In this document: positions 22,390-34,559 of the stretch, piece by piece
Position numbering within the stretch: the first letter of the stretch is position 1
Layout of the letters: every line of letters begins with the position of its first letter
Source of the DNA: Heterobilharzia americana
Taxonomy: Eukaryota > Platyhelminthes > Trematoda > Strigeidida > Schistosomatidae
Reading direction: 5' to 3'
Assembly (NCBI GenBank): GCA_944470555.2
Contig: OX104130.1
Location: 67,027,160 to 67,091,159, forward strand
DNA length: 64,000 bases
Notes under the pieces: generated by a model
Databases searched by the model: none
What the model was told of the DNA's origin: nothing
The model's input: only the letters and a program-made list of their open reading frames with translations
Position numbers and translations under genes: made by a program

Positions 22390-22900
22390 TGTCAAAGAGT
22401 GAATACATCTGCGGCATTGTAACCGGTTCCCAGCTATGTCAACAAGTGTTTTCAATTACTGATTCCTTTAGTCAAGGACCCCAACCAGACAGTCTACGTC
22501 TCCCCATACAACTCAGACCACCAGCAAAAGACTTCATCGACTGATACCAGGTCTTGGTCTGGTCAAGAGTTTGGTATAAACTGGAAAACGTGAGCTTAAG
22601 TAACTACGCTTCAAGGATAGTAGACTAAATATGACATCGAGTAAAAGGGAACTTATCACACGAGCAAAAGAAAAAAGAATGTGGAAATAGCGCGGAAGAA
22701 TGTGACAGCAACAGAATAGGATGCTCACATGTGGATGCTGCCAAACTAGTGAGCATTTTGAGAACCTTCATCGACTGAGGCGGGTGAGACATGTGTTTCA
22801 CACGCCTGGTTACCGTTTGCCCCGTTGCACAACGTTACCTGGAGTAGGTTCGGTTCAGGGTGGAAAATGGTGAGAAGCGGTCACACTAAACCACGGCATC
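22390..22900. mobile_element. Two family B LINE 3'-end fragments in opposite orientation
   Basis: 22390-22560 matches the family B C-terminal end on the minus strand (GACCCCAACCAGACAGTCTA, CATACAACTCAGACCACC). 22740-22900 matches the neighbouring upstream portion on the plus strand (AACCTTCATCGACTGAGGCG, CCCCGTTGCACAACGTT). About 180 bp of unrelated sequence lies between them. Both are decayed and non-coding. Confidence 0.7.
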
Positions 22901-22964
22901 ACTTTGTGAAGTTTTTGATCGTCGGTCTGATCTGATCACGGAAGTGCAGACCTCCAGTTTAGTA

Positions 22965-23120
22965 TGCTTCCTAGATGCATCACATAATGAAACATGATTA
23001 CTTACTGGATAGCATTTCCGACGTAAAATCCTGCCCATATTCATATCACGTAAATCCACAACTTTGAGACATTGCTTATATGGTTCTAATTCTCTCTACT
23101 CCTTCGGGATTAGGGCAATA
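22965..23120 (-). mobile_element. Penelope-like element 3' tail remnant
   Basis: On the minus strand: TGATATGAATATGGGC, GGAAATGCTATCCAGTAAGT and a terminal TTATGTGATGC, matching the Penelope tail. The flank continues like the remnant at 47620-47790, so both are copies of the same longer variant. Confidence 0.6.
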
Positions 23121-23179
23121 GGATTTTCAATACATCTGGAACAGGTACTAATCATTCATACTGCATAAATTTGGTGTTA

Positions 23180-23725
23180 ATTCGATCGAAAAGCTGCTTT
23201 CACTCAACACTGTGCTCGTAGCCTGCAGGAGTGCATTTACGTGCATCGACAAACTGAGGAAAAGGTATTTACATCCGCTGACCCCTTTTAACATTTTTCT
23301 GAGGGTCAGTTACATTACTCAATTTTGTTTACATAGAAGACTGGAGATTGAACCAAGATAGCTGACACTGTCACTTCTTAACAACGATTTAGATATTTCT
23401 TTGGTTCAAGCAGCCTAAGTAATCTCATCATTTAGCTGGTCTCACAATCGCTGTTGCTATAGTTCTTCCACGTCCATTCAGGCCCACCCATGCACACTTG
23501 AACTAACGCATGACCACCGTTCAAACACATGCTCAACAAGAAGCGTCAACCTCGCAACATTCCAACTAACAGCCATCCCATTTGTGTATCCAAACTGCTC
23601 GCTAATGTAACAATATCTGCCATTTGATTTTCAGTGGGAGTGTGGACGGTTTTTTGTGAAATTCATCTCACACAGCCAAACTGCAACTAGTGGTTACGTA
23701 AGCAGATGTTACGAATAAGAGAATA
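23180..23725 (-). mobile_element. Family B LINE fragment (endonuclease-RT linker)
   Basis: Minus-strand relic matching about 15470-15840 of the full-length copy (GTAGCCTGCAGG.GTGCATT.ACGTGCAT, then CACGTCCATT.AGGC and GAACTAACGCATGACC). It is full of stops and small indels. Confidence 0.7.
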
Positions 23726-24119
23726 ATAATGATCACGGGTTTATTCTGAAAGATATTTCAGGAATACTCTACAGAACCTTCACCATGTCATATAGCATGA
23801 ATTGGACAGAAACATCATATATGTACACATAACAAAATGAAATAAGTATGAATTATATACAAAAGAAAAGAATATTTACTCTATCTACAACTTTCTTGAA
23901 AATGCAGAGTTAACTTAGGTAAGGAACCACATTAGCAACAATTAGATCTATTATACATCAATAACACCCAGCCGCGTAATCTTCATTTAATTTGCCTTAA
24001 TAAAAAAAAGTTGATTAGTTAGTTTACTTCTAATACTTTTCTCATCGCACAGGAGACGAGCTAAAAACGGTATTGTAGAGTTTTTTAGATTTCGCAGTAC
24101 GTGCATAAAGTCCTATATA
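23726..24119. other. Unassigned stretch
   Basis: AT-rich, with a short A-run at 24003-24010. It may be the 3' end of the adjacent family C LINE. Not recognised. Confidence 0.3.
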
Positions 24120-25620
24120 CTTGCTCTCGGTCTTGCTTTAGGACCGACAAGCATAGAGCTTTGAGTGAAGAGGATTCTGACCATCTGATAAAATAACTCC
24201 CAACAGATCTTTACATAAGCTAATATGTTTGTTCACAACAGTTTTATTTAGGTTTAGAGTTACAGCACTGGTTCTGCCGATAGTCTTCAAAGTGCTGCGC
24301 AATACAGAAGGAATAAAGGGGAATAATTGAAAACATACAAGATGGAGGAGCTCATAAAATACAAGAGTAGAGACTGTTATACCAGATACTCTCAGCTTCC
24401 TAGCATAGAAAGTTAGGCGCAAAATTCTTTTGGAAATTAGTAAGATATGGGAGGACCAGGAAAGGTGAGAAGAAAAACACCGAGATAAATCACACTTGTG
24501 ACGTTCTCTAATGCACAACTATCAATAGAACAGGAATCATGAGGTTATGTTCACTTCTGAAAGTAAAGTTTATAGTTTGATATTTTGAAGAATTAGGCAC
24601 AAGACCATTCACGGAGGATCATCATCTGACAGTAGATGGGAAATCATTTAGCTGAGAATAATTTCTTAAAAAGGACATATGTATGGAAACTGTGAGATCA
24701 TCTGCATATTTGATAGAATCAACACAAGCTGAAGATGATATGTTATACAGAAATAAAGAGAAGAGAGTGGAAGGATGGCTTGTTAGAGCACACTAGTCAC
24801 TACAGGCAGTAACGTGGAGCGCTTCTTTCTGGGAACATTATGTTGCTTTCTTTGAGAGAAATAGGAATGCAGCCAGTTGATTATGCAGAATACAGTGAGT
24901 CCCGTCTAGCTCTTCCAGCAAAAGAGGTCTTCGGAACAGAATCAAATGCTTTAAGTATGGTCTGAAATGGCATACCTGACACACATGACATTTCTATCAA
25001 GATTATAAGCAATGCTGTGATATAAGGCAATGGTGGCATCCAAAGCGATTCTTTTGCTTTCACATGCAAACTGGTCACGGTTTCCGAAAACCTTTATTGA
25101 GGGTTCGAACGCAGGTATTAGCTTCTCTATATTTTTTCCAAGAACGGAGAAGTAACTGAAATCCAACCGAATCTCGGACATGCGTCTGGATTACCTGACT
25201 TAGGTACGAGGACTATCTTAATATCTTGCCTGGCAGCTGGTATGGTGTTTTCTGAAGACGATCCACGAAACACGTTAGCTAATGGATGGCATTAAATATC
25301 AAAACACTTCGTAAACACGAAGCTTGACATGCCATCCAGGACCTAAGCTGTGTGAGGGGTTTAGAGATTTGAGACATTTGAAAACATATTTCTCAGCGAA
25401 TTTCGGACAACATTCTTCATTGGAAATGGGTGAACGAAGTGGGATGGGACAGTTGGGTCGGCGTATAAGTGATTCGTTCAAAGCACGGAAGTCCACACCT
25501 ACTTCTTCACTAAGGTATTCATTATCAATCAGGTCTTTAGAAATTTTCCGCATGCTGGAAGAACCTTTGTATGACAAACGTTCTTGGCTATATAGTAGAC
25601 CCAAACGTTGGTAAAAGGAA
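24120..25620 (-). mobile_element. LINE relic, family C (RT domain)
   Basis: Minus strand, many frame breaks. From 25604 down: a pre-RT region, KYVFKCLKSLNPSHSLGPG (where the family has GPDG), then QDIKIVLVPKSGNP, LDATIALYHSIAYNLDRNV, a KAFDSVP motif in another frame, and KYADDLTVSIHMS near 24700. The C-terminal region is LTFYARKLRVSGITV (about 24400) and onward. Clade not settled: it is a non-LTR RT with the FADD-type box. A related C-terminal piece lies at 33431-34550. Confidence 0.72.
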
Positions 25621-25639
25621 GATGTGGCAAATCAAATAG

Positions 25640-26866
25640 TCCCTATGTGGGCATGTTGGAGCCTATGGTGAGTTGTCCAGGGAGCTATACTCATCAAGTG
25701 GTGTCCGTCAAGGATGCCCACTATCCCCATTCTTATTTAATTTTATCATAGATATTCTTATGGAGGTTTCTCTCTCATCACCTAATTACACAGACGTTGA
25801 CCCGATCACAGGTGAATTTTCTTTAGATCTAGAATATGCAGATGACATAGTCCTGTTAGGTGAAGACGCTGACAAGATGCAGTCTTTTGAACACTTTGAG
25901 TGGGAATTTGAGAATGTTTGGGATGCAATTTTCACCACCCAAATGCAAATTTTTGCTCCAGGACTGGTCTTCAGCGGTACCACGGCTAACAATAGAGAGT
26001 GAAGTGGTTGAGTGTGTTGACCACTTCACTTACCTGGGAAGTAGGATCAACCCCGGTGGGTTAGTTGCCGATGAGATTTCGGCACGGATACTAAAGGCTC
26101 GATTGCCTTTGGCCAATTTGCGCCACCTATGGCGCCGCCGTGATATTCGTTTGTCTATTAAGGGTCGCGTGTACTGCACAGCAGTCCACTCCGTTCTACT
26201 GTATGGCTGTGAAACATGGCCATTGAAAGTGGAGGATATAAAAAGGCTTCAGGTGTTTGACCACCGTTTCCTTCGTAGTATAGGACGTATTCGTGGTGTC
26301 ACCATGTGAGTAATGCAGAAGTTAGGTGTAGAGTTTTAGGGAGAAGAGGTAAGTCAGTTGACGAGGTTGTGAACCTTCATCGACTGAGATGGTTGGGACA
26401 CGTACTACGTATGCCTAGTTGTCGATTGCCTCGTCACACAATGTTGGCTGAGGTGGGTTCAGGCTGGAAAAAGGCCCGAGGTGGCCAGACTAAAACATGG
26501 CACCAATGTATGAAGTCTCTGACTGTTGGTTTAAGCCATGTAGGACGATGCAGACTAGGTGGTTGGGGTCCACGGGACAAGAGGAACCAGTGGTTGGAGA
26601 CCCTAGGTGATATGGCTGAGAACCGATGTGAGTGGCGCAGATGTATACACACATTATCCTCATCTTAACAACGCTATACCGAATCTCACCATTTTGTCAC
26701 TCCTCTTTCCTTTCTTCTTGTACTTTATATTTCTTTTGACTGCATTCACTTATCTTCATCCTTCACCTTACTACCTTTTTACTTGATGTGCTGATATGAG
26801 GTGTGGCAACTCGGACCGTTACGCAGTACTGCCTGGTCCTATGTTGATAATGATGTGGAAACTTGT
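25640..26866 (+). mobile_element. Family B LINE, 5'-truncated recent copy
   Basis: Very close in sequence to the 3' third of the full-length copy (13363-14600), on the opposite strand. It encodes SSGVRQGCPLSPFLFN, LEYADDIVLLGED, FTYLGSRINPGGLVADEI and the C-terminal region. Two frameshifts are visible by comparison: two bases lost near 25880 (GCAGTCTTTT against GCAGAGTCTTCT) and one base lost near 26290 (ATTCGTGG against ATTCCGTGG). It keeps the base missing at 14182-14184 in the other copy. It ends GATAATGATG near 26864. Confidence 0.9.
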
Positions 26867-27344
26867 TGAAAGTGAGTAGTCCTCAGTCCTCTCTCTTTTC
26901 TGCTCTACATCAGTCAATTACCGAGGATGCTCAAATCCCTAATCCTCTTGTTTGTAAACAGTATCTATGCCATTCGGAAAAGCGCAGACAGCTATGCACT
27001 ACGAGACAACTCTGATTTTCTAATCGATTGACCGAAGTGGTGGTAACTACAATTCAAGTTTTGTTGGGTTCACATGTATTAGCAATTATTACTCGTATAT
27101 GGAACTGAGGAGTGTGGAATACAATGTTACAGACAGAAATGTCAAGGACCAAGCCGGAAAACATTTTAGGTGCACTTTGACATTTTTAGTTAAATTTCGA
27201 ACTTCAAACTTCGTGTTGTAGAATTAGCGGACTGCCGTTCCTTGGGTTCTACATCTGCCTTAATGGAATACATTGAGTTTGGAATGGTCACAATTATCCT
27301 CCCGGTTCTGAAAAACCTGAAAGGATAGAGATACGATTAATTAC
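26867..27344. other. Unassigned stretch
   Basis: Sequence between the family B copy and a CR1-type fragment. No open frame or repeat recognised. Confidence 0.35.
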
Positions 27345-27600
27345 TTAATCTGGTCTCAAGTTAGTATTACTGCATCTGATCTGGGGAAAGCTTCTCGAGT
27401 ATAGCCCAACGGTACGGTAGGACCCGAGGTGTGCGTCTAGCCTCCTTTTAAAGGTATCAGGGGATGGGGCTGTAACAACTTCTGAAGGGAGGGAATTCCA
27501 CAGTTTACAGACTAACCGCAAATGAGTTGGCACGGATTTTTGTACGTGCTCTCTCAACTTCGGGTTTGGAACTTTTGGGTACTTATCCCAAGATTTTACT
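27345..27600 (-). mobile_element. CR1-like LINE C-terminal fragment
   Basis: Minus frame HLRLVCKLWNSLPSEVVTAP, SPDTFKRRLDAHLGSYR, then a stop. The pattern 'WN.LP..VV.A.S...FK..LD' is the standard C-terminal end of CR1/Jockey-type RT proteins. Nothing upstream of the element remains next to it. Confidence 0.7.
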
Positions 27601-27949
27601 TTTAGGAAGAAAACAGTGCTCGGGAATTAAATAAACAGTTACACATCGCGTATACTGAGACAAAGAATACACATGCCAAATATTTGGCATATGCGTGGTG
27701 TATGGAAATACGTATGTATTCCCATGCACTACTTGGTACCTGTTATAACGCCTAATTTGTGTAATTTTGGGTGCACTGCAGACAATTCGGCTAATTCGGG
27801 TGAACTTACACAGATGTGGCTGATTTGGGTAAATTGCAAAACATTTGGGAAACGCCCGGACTCTGTAAATGACCTCGTATCCAATATCCAATATCTTTTT
27901 ATAAGTTGTGTACACCAATCGATTTCTTCGCTCTCGCTTTGAGGTCCTG
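27601..27949. other. Unassigned stretch with an 18-bp palindrome
   Basis: Holds a perfect palindrome, ATGCCAAATATTTGGCAT, at 27673-27690. A long minus frame (27583-28206) runs through but has no domain and crosses into the LINE relic, so I do not call a gene. Confidence 0.4.
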
Positions 27950-30560
27950 AGGAACGGTTCCAGGTCTTTGGTGGAATCCGATGCAGTAGGTCTACCCACT
28001 AGACTGCTGTAGCTCTGGTTAGCTCGACGGGCTGTTGGATGTTGGTTAAATTTGTAGGGAGTATTTTTTGTTGTTTTTCCAAGGACTGTGGTGCAGATGG
28101 GTTCCTCAAGTGTCGTACCAGCAGACAATCGGTCGAACTGGTTATAAAAAGGAGATGGAAAATGTGTCCAGAGAAACCAAGGGAGAGAAAGTGCGAAGAA
28201 AAACAAACATTAGGAAAAAACGATTAGGAAAAAGGGAAGGTTATGGAAGAAGAAACATCGGTGATTCATGGGAGAGGGGTGATGGGGAAATTTTTTGTTA
28301 AAGTTTGAGAACATAAAGTGAGTAGGAAGAGAAGGAGAAAATAACATCATAGGACGGCTTATGGGGATAGAGATAGTAATTCTATTGGTAAGAGACGGTA
28401 ACTGGGCTGCCGTCTATAGGGAAGTATGAGTTTGAGCCACGTTCGCAGTGACAGTGGTGTTGCAACGTATTCGATAATGGGTTTGTCGTGCTGGGTTAGA
28501 AGGTTGTGTCAGCCTAGTCCATATCCCAGCTGCATGAGCTCAAGCCGTGCGTCTCTGTGTAACTGTCCAACCTCTGCTTGAAGCTGACAACAGACAGAGC
28601 AGTAGCAATCTCAGCAGGCAATGCCTTCCAGTCCCGCAAACTAGCGGAGGGAAGAAGTGTGAACGCACACGAACTTTTGCCCTTTGGTGGGCGATTCTCC
28701 TTGGGTTACCGCGAGGATCGCCGCCGTGGCCGTTCTATAGGATTCCACTATTCGGACGACTTGGGTTACTTGGCATTTTGTTAGCCGTTATCAAGTCACT
28801 TCGTAATCTGCAGTGGCTTAGAGAGTAGAGTCCCAGATCTTTCAGCCAGTCCTGATGTGGCTTTCGCCGCATTCCCACGACACCCTTTGTAGCTCTCCTT
28901 TGGACTTTCTGTAGGAGGTTCACGTTTATTCACAGATTCGGTCGTGCGATGACGTTGCAGACCTCTAAGCGAGGTCTTGTGCACCTTGAAAAGCAGTCCC
29001 GGGGTCAGGGCACCTAGTTGTCTGCCAAGAAGTGCAGTACTGCGTAGGCTCTGGAGATGTCTCCCGCATAATTGGAGCTGGTGTCTAGCTTGCCAGTCAG
29101 TGCTAGTCCTGGATCTTTCTTCGTGGCAGTGTGGGAAAATTGTGTTTCACAGAGAGGATAGGGTACCTTCTGGGAGTCAGGGGTGCGGAGAAACATGACT
29201 CGGCACTTATCCAGATTAAATGCTGGTCTATTAATGTCCACCCACTCCGCAATTAATCTGAGACCACTTTGCAGTGCTCATGATTCTGTTTCAGATGTCA
29301 TGGATCTTCATAACTCAACATCACCAGCGTAGGGCAGAACTGGGGCTGAGATTCGGTGGGCGGTCGTTCACAAGAAGAAGGAACACCGGCGGACCCAAAA
29401 TCGCCCCATGTGATACGCCAGATGATCATGTCCCCCAAGCCGAGCAAACTTTGTAGGCTTTTGTGCAGAACTGTCTGCCATCTAAATAGTCCTGTAGCCA
29501 GAAGACCGCTTGACCCTTAATGCCCAACCTTGATATCTTGTGAATGAGGATCGCATGCGGGACCGTTTCAAAGGCTTTAGCTAAATCCAAGAAAACGACA
29601 TGAACAGGAATTTGGGGGGCCCAGCATGCCGTGCACTTATCACCGGCCACCAGAATGATCGACAAGCAGGATCTGCTCTTTCTGAAACCATGTCGAGAAT
29701 CACTTAGTGGTCCCCCCCTTTTCCAAGTACCCTCTGACATGCTCATCTACTAGGTTCTCTGCCACTTTTGACACCACTGGTAGAAGGGCTGTGGGTCGAT
29801 AGCATTCTAGGCTCTGCTTGTCTCCTCCTTTGAAGATGGGGAGCAGAATAGCACGTTCCCACTCTCTTGGAAGCAAGGGATTGTCTGAGGAGTTTTGAAA
29901 CAGATTATGCAGCGAGCTGCACAAGACACCCGTGCATTTTTTCAACACAACCGGCCGGATGTCATTGCGTCCTGGTGATTTTTCTGCGCGGAACCTTCAT
30001 AGCTTTTGGAGGACTATAGCAGGAGCTACTTTTATTCCACGCAACTCTACTGCATATGGTGGTGCTGAATGCTGCCTGAGCAGTTGGCAATTCTGGTTAG
30101 ATGAAGACGTGTTCAGCTGCGTGCCGGAGGAGGCGCTAAGGGCTTGGGTGACCTCTAGTCCGGAGAGGTTCCCTCCGTTCAGGCCTTTCAGGATGCAAGC
30201 CCCTTGGCTGATGAATATTCTGCCTGCAGTAAATCGACTTGGGTTTTCGGGGTTCGCCTGTGGCTTCTGAGCAAGGTTTGTCTGGATCGACCTCCTTTCT
30301 CCCCCTTGATGTTGCATCGGTTTCTCGGGGCCATATACGCGGCGTGGTCAGACTCTTTTCTGGAGGTCCTCCATTTATGCCGTGCTTTTCTCTTGGCTTT
30401 CAAAAGGCGTTCGGCGCCTCGCTTCAGCCGTGAGGTTCGCTTCCTCGGTATTGCTGTGATTACCAGGATGTTTTCAGCGATAGCCCTCCCTAATTGTTGT
30501 CATATAACCACCTTATAGATACACATGTTATTTTCGCATGACCGTTTGTTTTTACTCAGA
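27950..30560 (-). mobile_element. CR1-like LINE relic, copy 1
   Basis: Minus strand. From 30400 down: pre-RT region, PREWERAILLPIFKGGDKQS and ECYRPTALLPVVSKVAENLV (about 29850), SDSRHGFRKSRSCLSIIL, VHVVFLDLAKAFETVPHAIL (about 29590), then VQRRATKGVVGMRR (about 28880). A C-terminal 'LRDWKALPAEIATALSVVSFK'-type end lies near 28620. A 3' UTR-like stretch (27950-28540) also occurs at 31640-32060. Many frame breaks, and the FADD box was not found intact. Perere-3/SR3-like by style, from memory. Confidence 0.78.
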
Positions 30561-31297
30561 CATAATATGTGAACCCCAAATAAGTTGTGATTGCGACGAT
30601 CAAGCGGGGGGTAACTGCAGTCTTGCTGCGTGCCATGTTAACACGGCGGCACGTACCGACCACCGGCGACGAAAGAAAAAAGTGCATCGAAGGCAAAAAA
30701 TGACAGTTTGTAGTATATCATTGATACATGGTAAGTCTCAACATTTTACCAGTATTTACCCTTCAGCACTAAGTGAAGCACGACTGACTAAAATAGAGAG
30801 TAAGCACCAATGTATGCTGAAGTGATTACTTTCAGGAATAATTGAAGAAAACAGATAAAATAGAGGGTATGTCGTTAGCTCTGGTAACCACTTTGCTTTT
30901 TAGGAAGTTTTAATAAGCTGGAGGGCACTGTCAACATACTTGCTGAGGCAGTAAATGTCCAGAGGGATCCAGGAGTCACCCATGCCCCAGAGGACTTCCC
31001 CCTAACTTCTCTCATTACTGGATGCAGGCGCGCACGCTCGTGAATCTCCGTGAGCTGAAAGCACCCGAGTATTTTCTTCACCTGAGAATATGGATAACGC
31101 TGAACAAGGTTTAATCAGCAATCATGAGACGGAAGACGTACATGTACAAAGAATTCTACATCATCATAACAAATCTGTTCATCCATACTGCTGCCCTCTT
31201 TTACCATCTGTCATCTTAACAACAAAACAGGTACATATTTTGCATGAACACAGTCTGCACGCAGGCCCACGCTTGTCTGTCTAACAAATGTTGAAGC
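30561..31297. other. Unassigned stretch between CR1 relics
   Basis: Short frames at 30538-30825 (plus) and 30875-31081 (minus) without domains. It may be CR1 5' sequence too diverged to place. Confidence 0.35.
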
Positions 31298-31480
31298 CGG
31301 ACTTTGGGGCATTTGTGTTTTTCGGGGAGTGTTTGGGTGCACTATGGAACTTTTAGGCTTTTCGGGGAAAATGTTTGGATGCACTTTGGGACTTTTGGAA
31401 TTTTCGGGATAAAACTTTGGGGGCAGTTTGACAAAACTGACATTCTTGGGAAAAATTTTGAACAATTCTGGGAGCGACGA
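31298..31480 (+). repeat. Degenerate tandem repeat, about 41-bp period
   Basis: Four imperfect units beginning at TTCGGGG/TTCGGGA/TTCTTGGGA (31321, 31361, 31403, 31444). Each continues with GTTTGG.TGCACT.TGG-like and ACTTTT sequence. A partial unit precedes them. G/T-rich on the plus strand. The repeat leaves several frames open on both strands, which explains the overlapping open frames here without a gene. Confidence 0.7.
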
Positions 31481-31639
31481 TGCCTTGTCGGCAGTAATCC
31501 TCTAATTTTTAGCGTCAATTTTTCGAAAATCTCAAAGTGCGCCCAAAGCGTTTGCTGGCTAGGGATATGATGCTGAGTTGTGGCACCCCACATCTGATAT
31601 CTTTTTAACGGCTAATCTCCACCACTTAATCACTTCTAG

Positions 31640-32755
31640 GTTTTGCGGACTAGTTCAATGTCTTTGGCTGACTGCGACCCAGTGGGTCTACCGTCTCACC
31701 TTCTTCAACTGGCATACTTGACTGCCTTCGAGCACCAGGCTTGTGGGGTTGTATGATTAGTCCAGAAACTGTGGTGCGAGTGCATTCGTAAAACCTCATG
31801 TCATCAGAAAGCAGTTTAGACTTGTAAAAATAGGAAGAACGGAGAGATTTCCAGCTAAAACGAGGTGGAAGGTTCATGAAAAAAAGTTGAAGAGAAGCAG
31901 AAAGAGGGAAATGGAGAAACCTAGGTAGTTAGACTAGAAAGGAAACCGCGAGATGAAGAACCTTAAAATTTGGGGTGAATTCGTAGAATCGGAGGGAGAT
32001 AAAGAAGCAGAGATAATGGGAGTGGAAAAGTTGGTGTTATTAGTGATGTTATGGTAACTGGAGCTGAGACACCTAACAGGGAAATATAAGGATAGGCCAA
32101 GTCCGCGAGAATATTAGTAGTACAGCAGGGTCAGTATGAGGTTGGCACGTTTTCATCCTCTCATGAGCCGTTCTCTACGCCTTTCCACGGGATAGCCACG
32201 GTGATCATCCGATGTTCAGGTGACTTGTATTACTTAGTATCTTGTAAGATGCCATTAAGCCACTATTCAGGCTTTGATAACCCAGGGAAGGAGGGCATGG
32301 ATCCTTCGGTCTATCCGCATAGATTTTTCGCTACATTCCCGTGAAACCCTTAGTTGCTCGACCCTGAACTTTCTTTGGTAAGTTCACATCTCTAATCGGG
32401 TATAGTGGTGCAATGAGGTTGTGCACCTTTGAACGAGGCCGCATAGTGGCGTGGAAGGGATTCAGACAGAGTTCTGGCTGACGGCCCCCAGCCGTCTGAG
32501 CATGAAGTGTAGAGCTGCATATCCCCCGTAGACATTTCCCGGATCACTGGGACTGATGTGTGGCGTCTCAGCCAGTAGTTTGCCCAGGCCTCTGTGGTCG
32601 TCCAAGAAAGGTGTATACCACGAAAGGACTGGGATGCATTTTGAGGGTCAAGAGTACACAGAAACGTGGTCTGAGATCTGTCTAGGCTAAATAATAGTCT
32701 CTTGCCATCCCCTCACTCTTCAGGCAATCTTAGGTCATAGTGTAAAATAGGCAAA
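31640..32755 (-). mobile_element. CR1-like LINE relic, copy 2, 3' part
   Basis: Parallels copy 1 (28000-29260) on the same strand: shared 3' UTR words, the TTCCCGTGAAACCCTTAGTT region (VQRRATKG... in copy 1) and GTGGTCTGAGATCTGTCTAG near the end. Badly decayed. It resumes at 34560 after an interruption. Confidence 0.6.
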
Positions 32756-33430
32756 TAATTGTTTTATTCTCGCATTGGTAGCTCAATATGAGAGAAGCCA
32801 GTTTGCAGGCATCTTCACATTGATATATGTCAAAAAGTCTACAAGATTTTACATGCCCTGAATGGTGCAGACAGAATGTCACTAAACTCTATTAAAAACA
32901 GCAGAAGATTCTGCTAGTTATGAAACGAACAAGGAAACATCACTTTTCAGGGCATGCAGTGTTAAAGTCAAGATAATAATGAAAATTCTCCTCATAAAAT
33001 GAATTTGACGTGACGGATACCAGTTTACAAGGATCGTCAAACTGATAGTCCGTGAAACCTCGCAGAATAGTATTTCCCATCATGCATTCTACATACCAAG
33101 TTGTTGACGTGCATAAATTCGTTAAAACTTGCTCCAACTCATGAGACGGGCGTCGATTTTCATCTCCCATCACACAAACAGGTTCCAATATCAATAACGA
33201 ACGCGCACTACGTTCGAAGTCTGCGTTAGGACCAGCTTTAAGACTTTAAGCACCTCCTTCATATAAGCGTAAGCAGCATCATTCGAGAAGTGTATTTGAT
33301 GCATGGTAGCCTTTGCCTGAAAAGGTCGTTTGATACAGAGCACTAGAAAACATGTAGTGTGGAGCTGCCTCAGGAAAGTCGTGTTCCGAGCCAATAGTTA
33401 AACTGGTCTCTGGTTTAATCATTTGTTCAG
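32756..33430 (-). other. Unrecognised segment with two abutting minus frames
   Basis: Frames 33191-33394 (ARNTTFLRQLHTTCFLVLCI) and 32940-33194 (LEQVLTNLCTSTTWYVECMM) overlap by four bases and read like one protein with a frameshift. No start context, splice sites or known domain. It lies inside the interrupted CR1 copy, so it is probably part of an inserted element. Confidence 0.35.
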
Positions 33431-34550
33431 AAAGTCTGTGCTACCGATACTGTTGGGAAGGATTAGACGGTTCGCCACTTGAAGAATCCTGACGGGTAGG
33501 TGAGTTAATCCTTAGGGTGGTCCAGAATTCGCAAGAGAGAGGGAGCACACCGGTAGTCATTGGTGTCAATTGGCAGGTATTATTTCCACTAAGCGGTTAT
33601 GTTCAGATTGAAATTCATTTTCATGTCGTCATGGAGCTGTGACTGCAAATAGGAACGGAAAGAAAAAGCATGAGCAGGTTTGGAAAAGGAAATTACTACT
33701 CTATCCAGTCTGGAGAAGGGAGAAGTCCCTGTTCCTTTGGACCTATTTGAGCTCTATGTACACTTTTGTGCATATATGTAGAGTTAACTATGTAGTTTTT
33801 CCATCAGAAGGCTCTTAAAGTTTTCTAAGTTTGGGGTGTACCGTGGTGGCTTTGAGAACGGTATATACTGAATTCATTATACGGAGAGGAACCAGTACTC
33901 ACACCCTTTTATGCAATCGTAAAGTCATCAGCATTCAAGGAACTCGACGACTTTAATAACTCTGACCCATACATTTAGAGGCCTAAGTACATTCACTGTG
34001 GATGCAATGGTTCGACATTGTTACGTGCCGATTGCTCTATTATACTTCGTATTTGTGGATATAGTGTGAACATCAAGAAATTTATGGATATCCGTGAACT
34101 GCAGGAACTCACTGAGTAGACGTTGAAACTGAAGTGGGGACATGCAAGTGGGAATACAATTTGGGAGCTTATTCAATAACTTGCTGTGCTGTATCATAAA
34201 GGATCGTGACCTAAGTTTGAGGCGGTGTTTTTCGACAGGCACAGTGCATTAACGATTGCGCAGTCTGTATGAAGACTGAGGCCTAAAAGTAGGAGGGCAA
34301 CAGGCTTAAGTGATGCCACACAAAAGGCGGTAAAATAGGTTAAGGTTGAGCCCGAAACGTCTTAGCCAAAGTGGGTCATTCCTCGTTTTCCTGTGCATTC
34401 CTCCATAATTGAGTTCTTCATGACAGCCCGGTACATAGAGGGTAAACTTTCTTTGAATATTCTCAGTGCGTGTCCTATTCGAAGCATACATACTGCTAAA
34501 GATGACTGTGTCATGTTAGGGTGCTGGGCGGATCATTACCTTGAATGAAG
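33431..34550 (-). mobile_element. LINE relic, family C-like C-terminal region
   Basis: Minus strand: an NRTRTENIQRKFTLYVPG-type frame (34306-34491), then HRLKLRSRSFMIQHSKLLNK (34242 down). The layout matches the C-terminal region at 24140-24500. No RT box is present in this piece. It interrupts CR1 copy 2. Confidence 0.55.
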
Positions 34551-34559
34551 GCAGTCTAG

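Noticed and set aside
27673..27690. Perfect palindrome ATGCCAAATATTTGGCAT as a regulatory operator
   Set aside because: A single occurrence in LINE-rich intergenic sequence with no adjacent gene. Short palindromes in AT-rich DNA are expected by chance.
27583..28206. A 207-codon minus-strand open frame
   Set aside because: It begins in unassigned sequence and runs through the 3' UTR-like part of a CR1 relic. There is no domain, no splice context and odd composition, so it is most likely chance.
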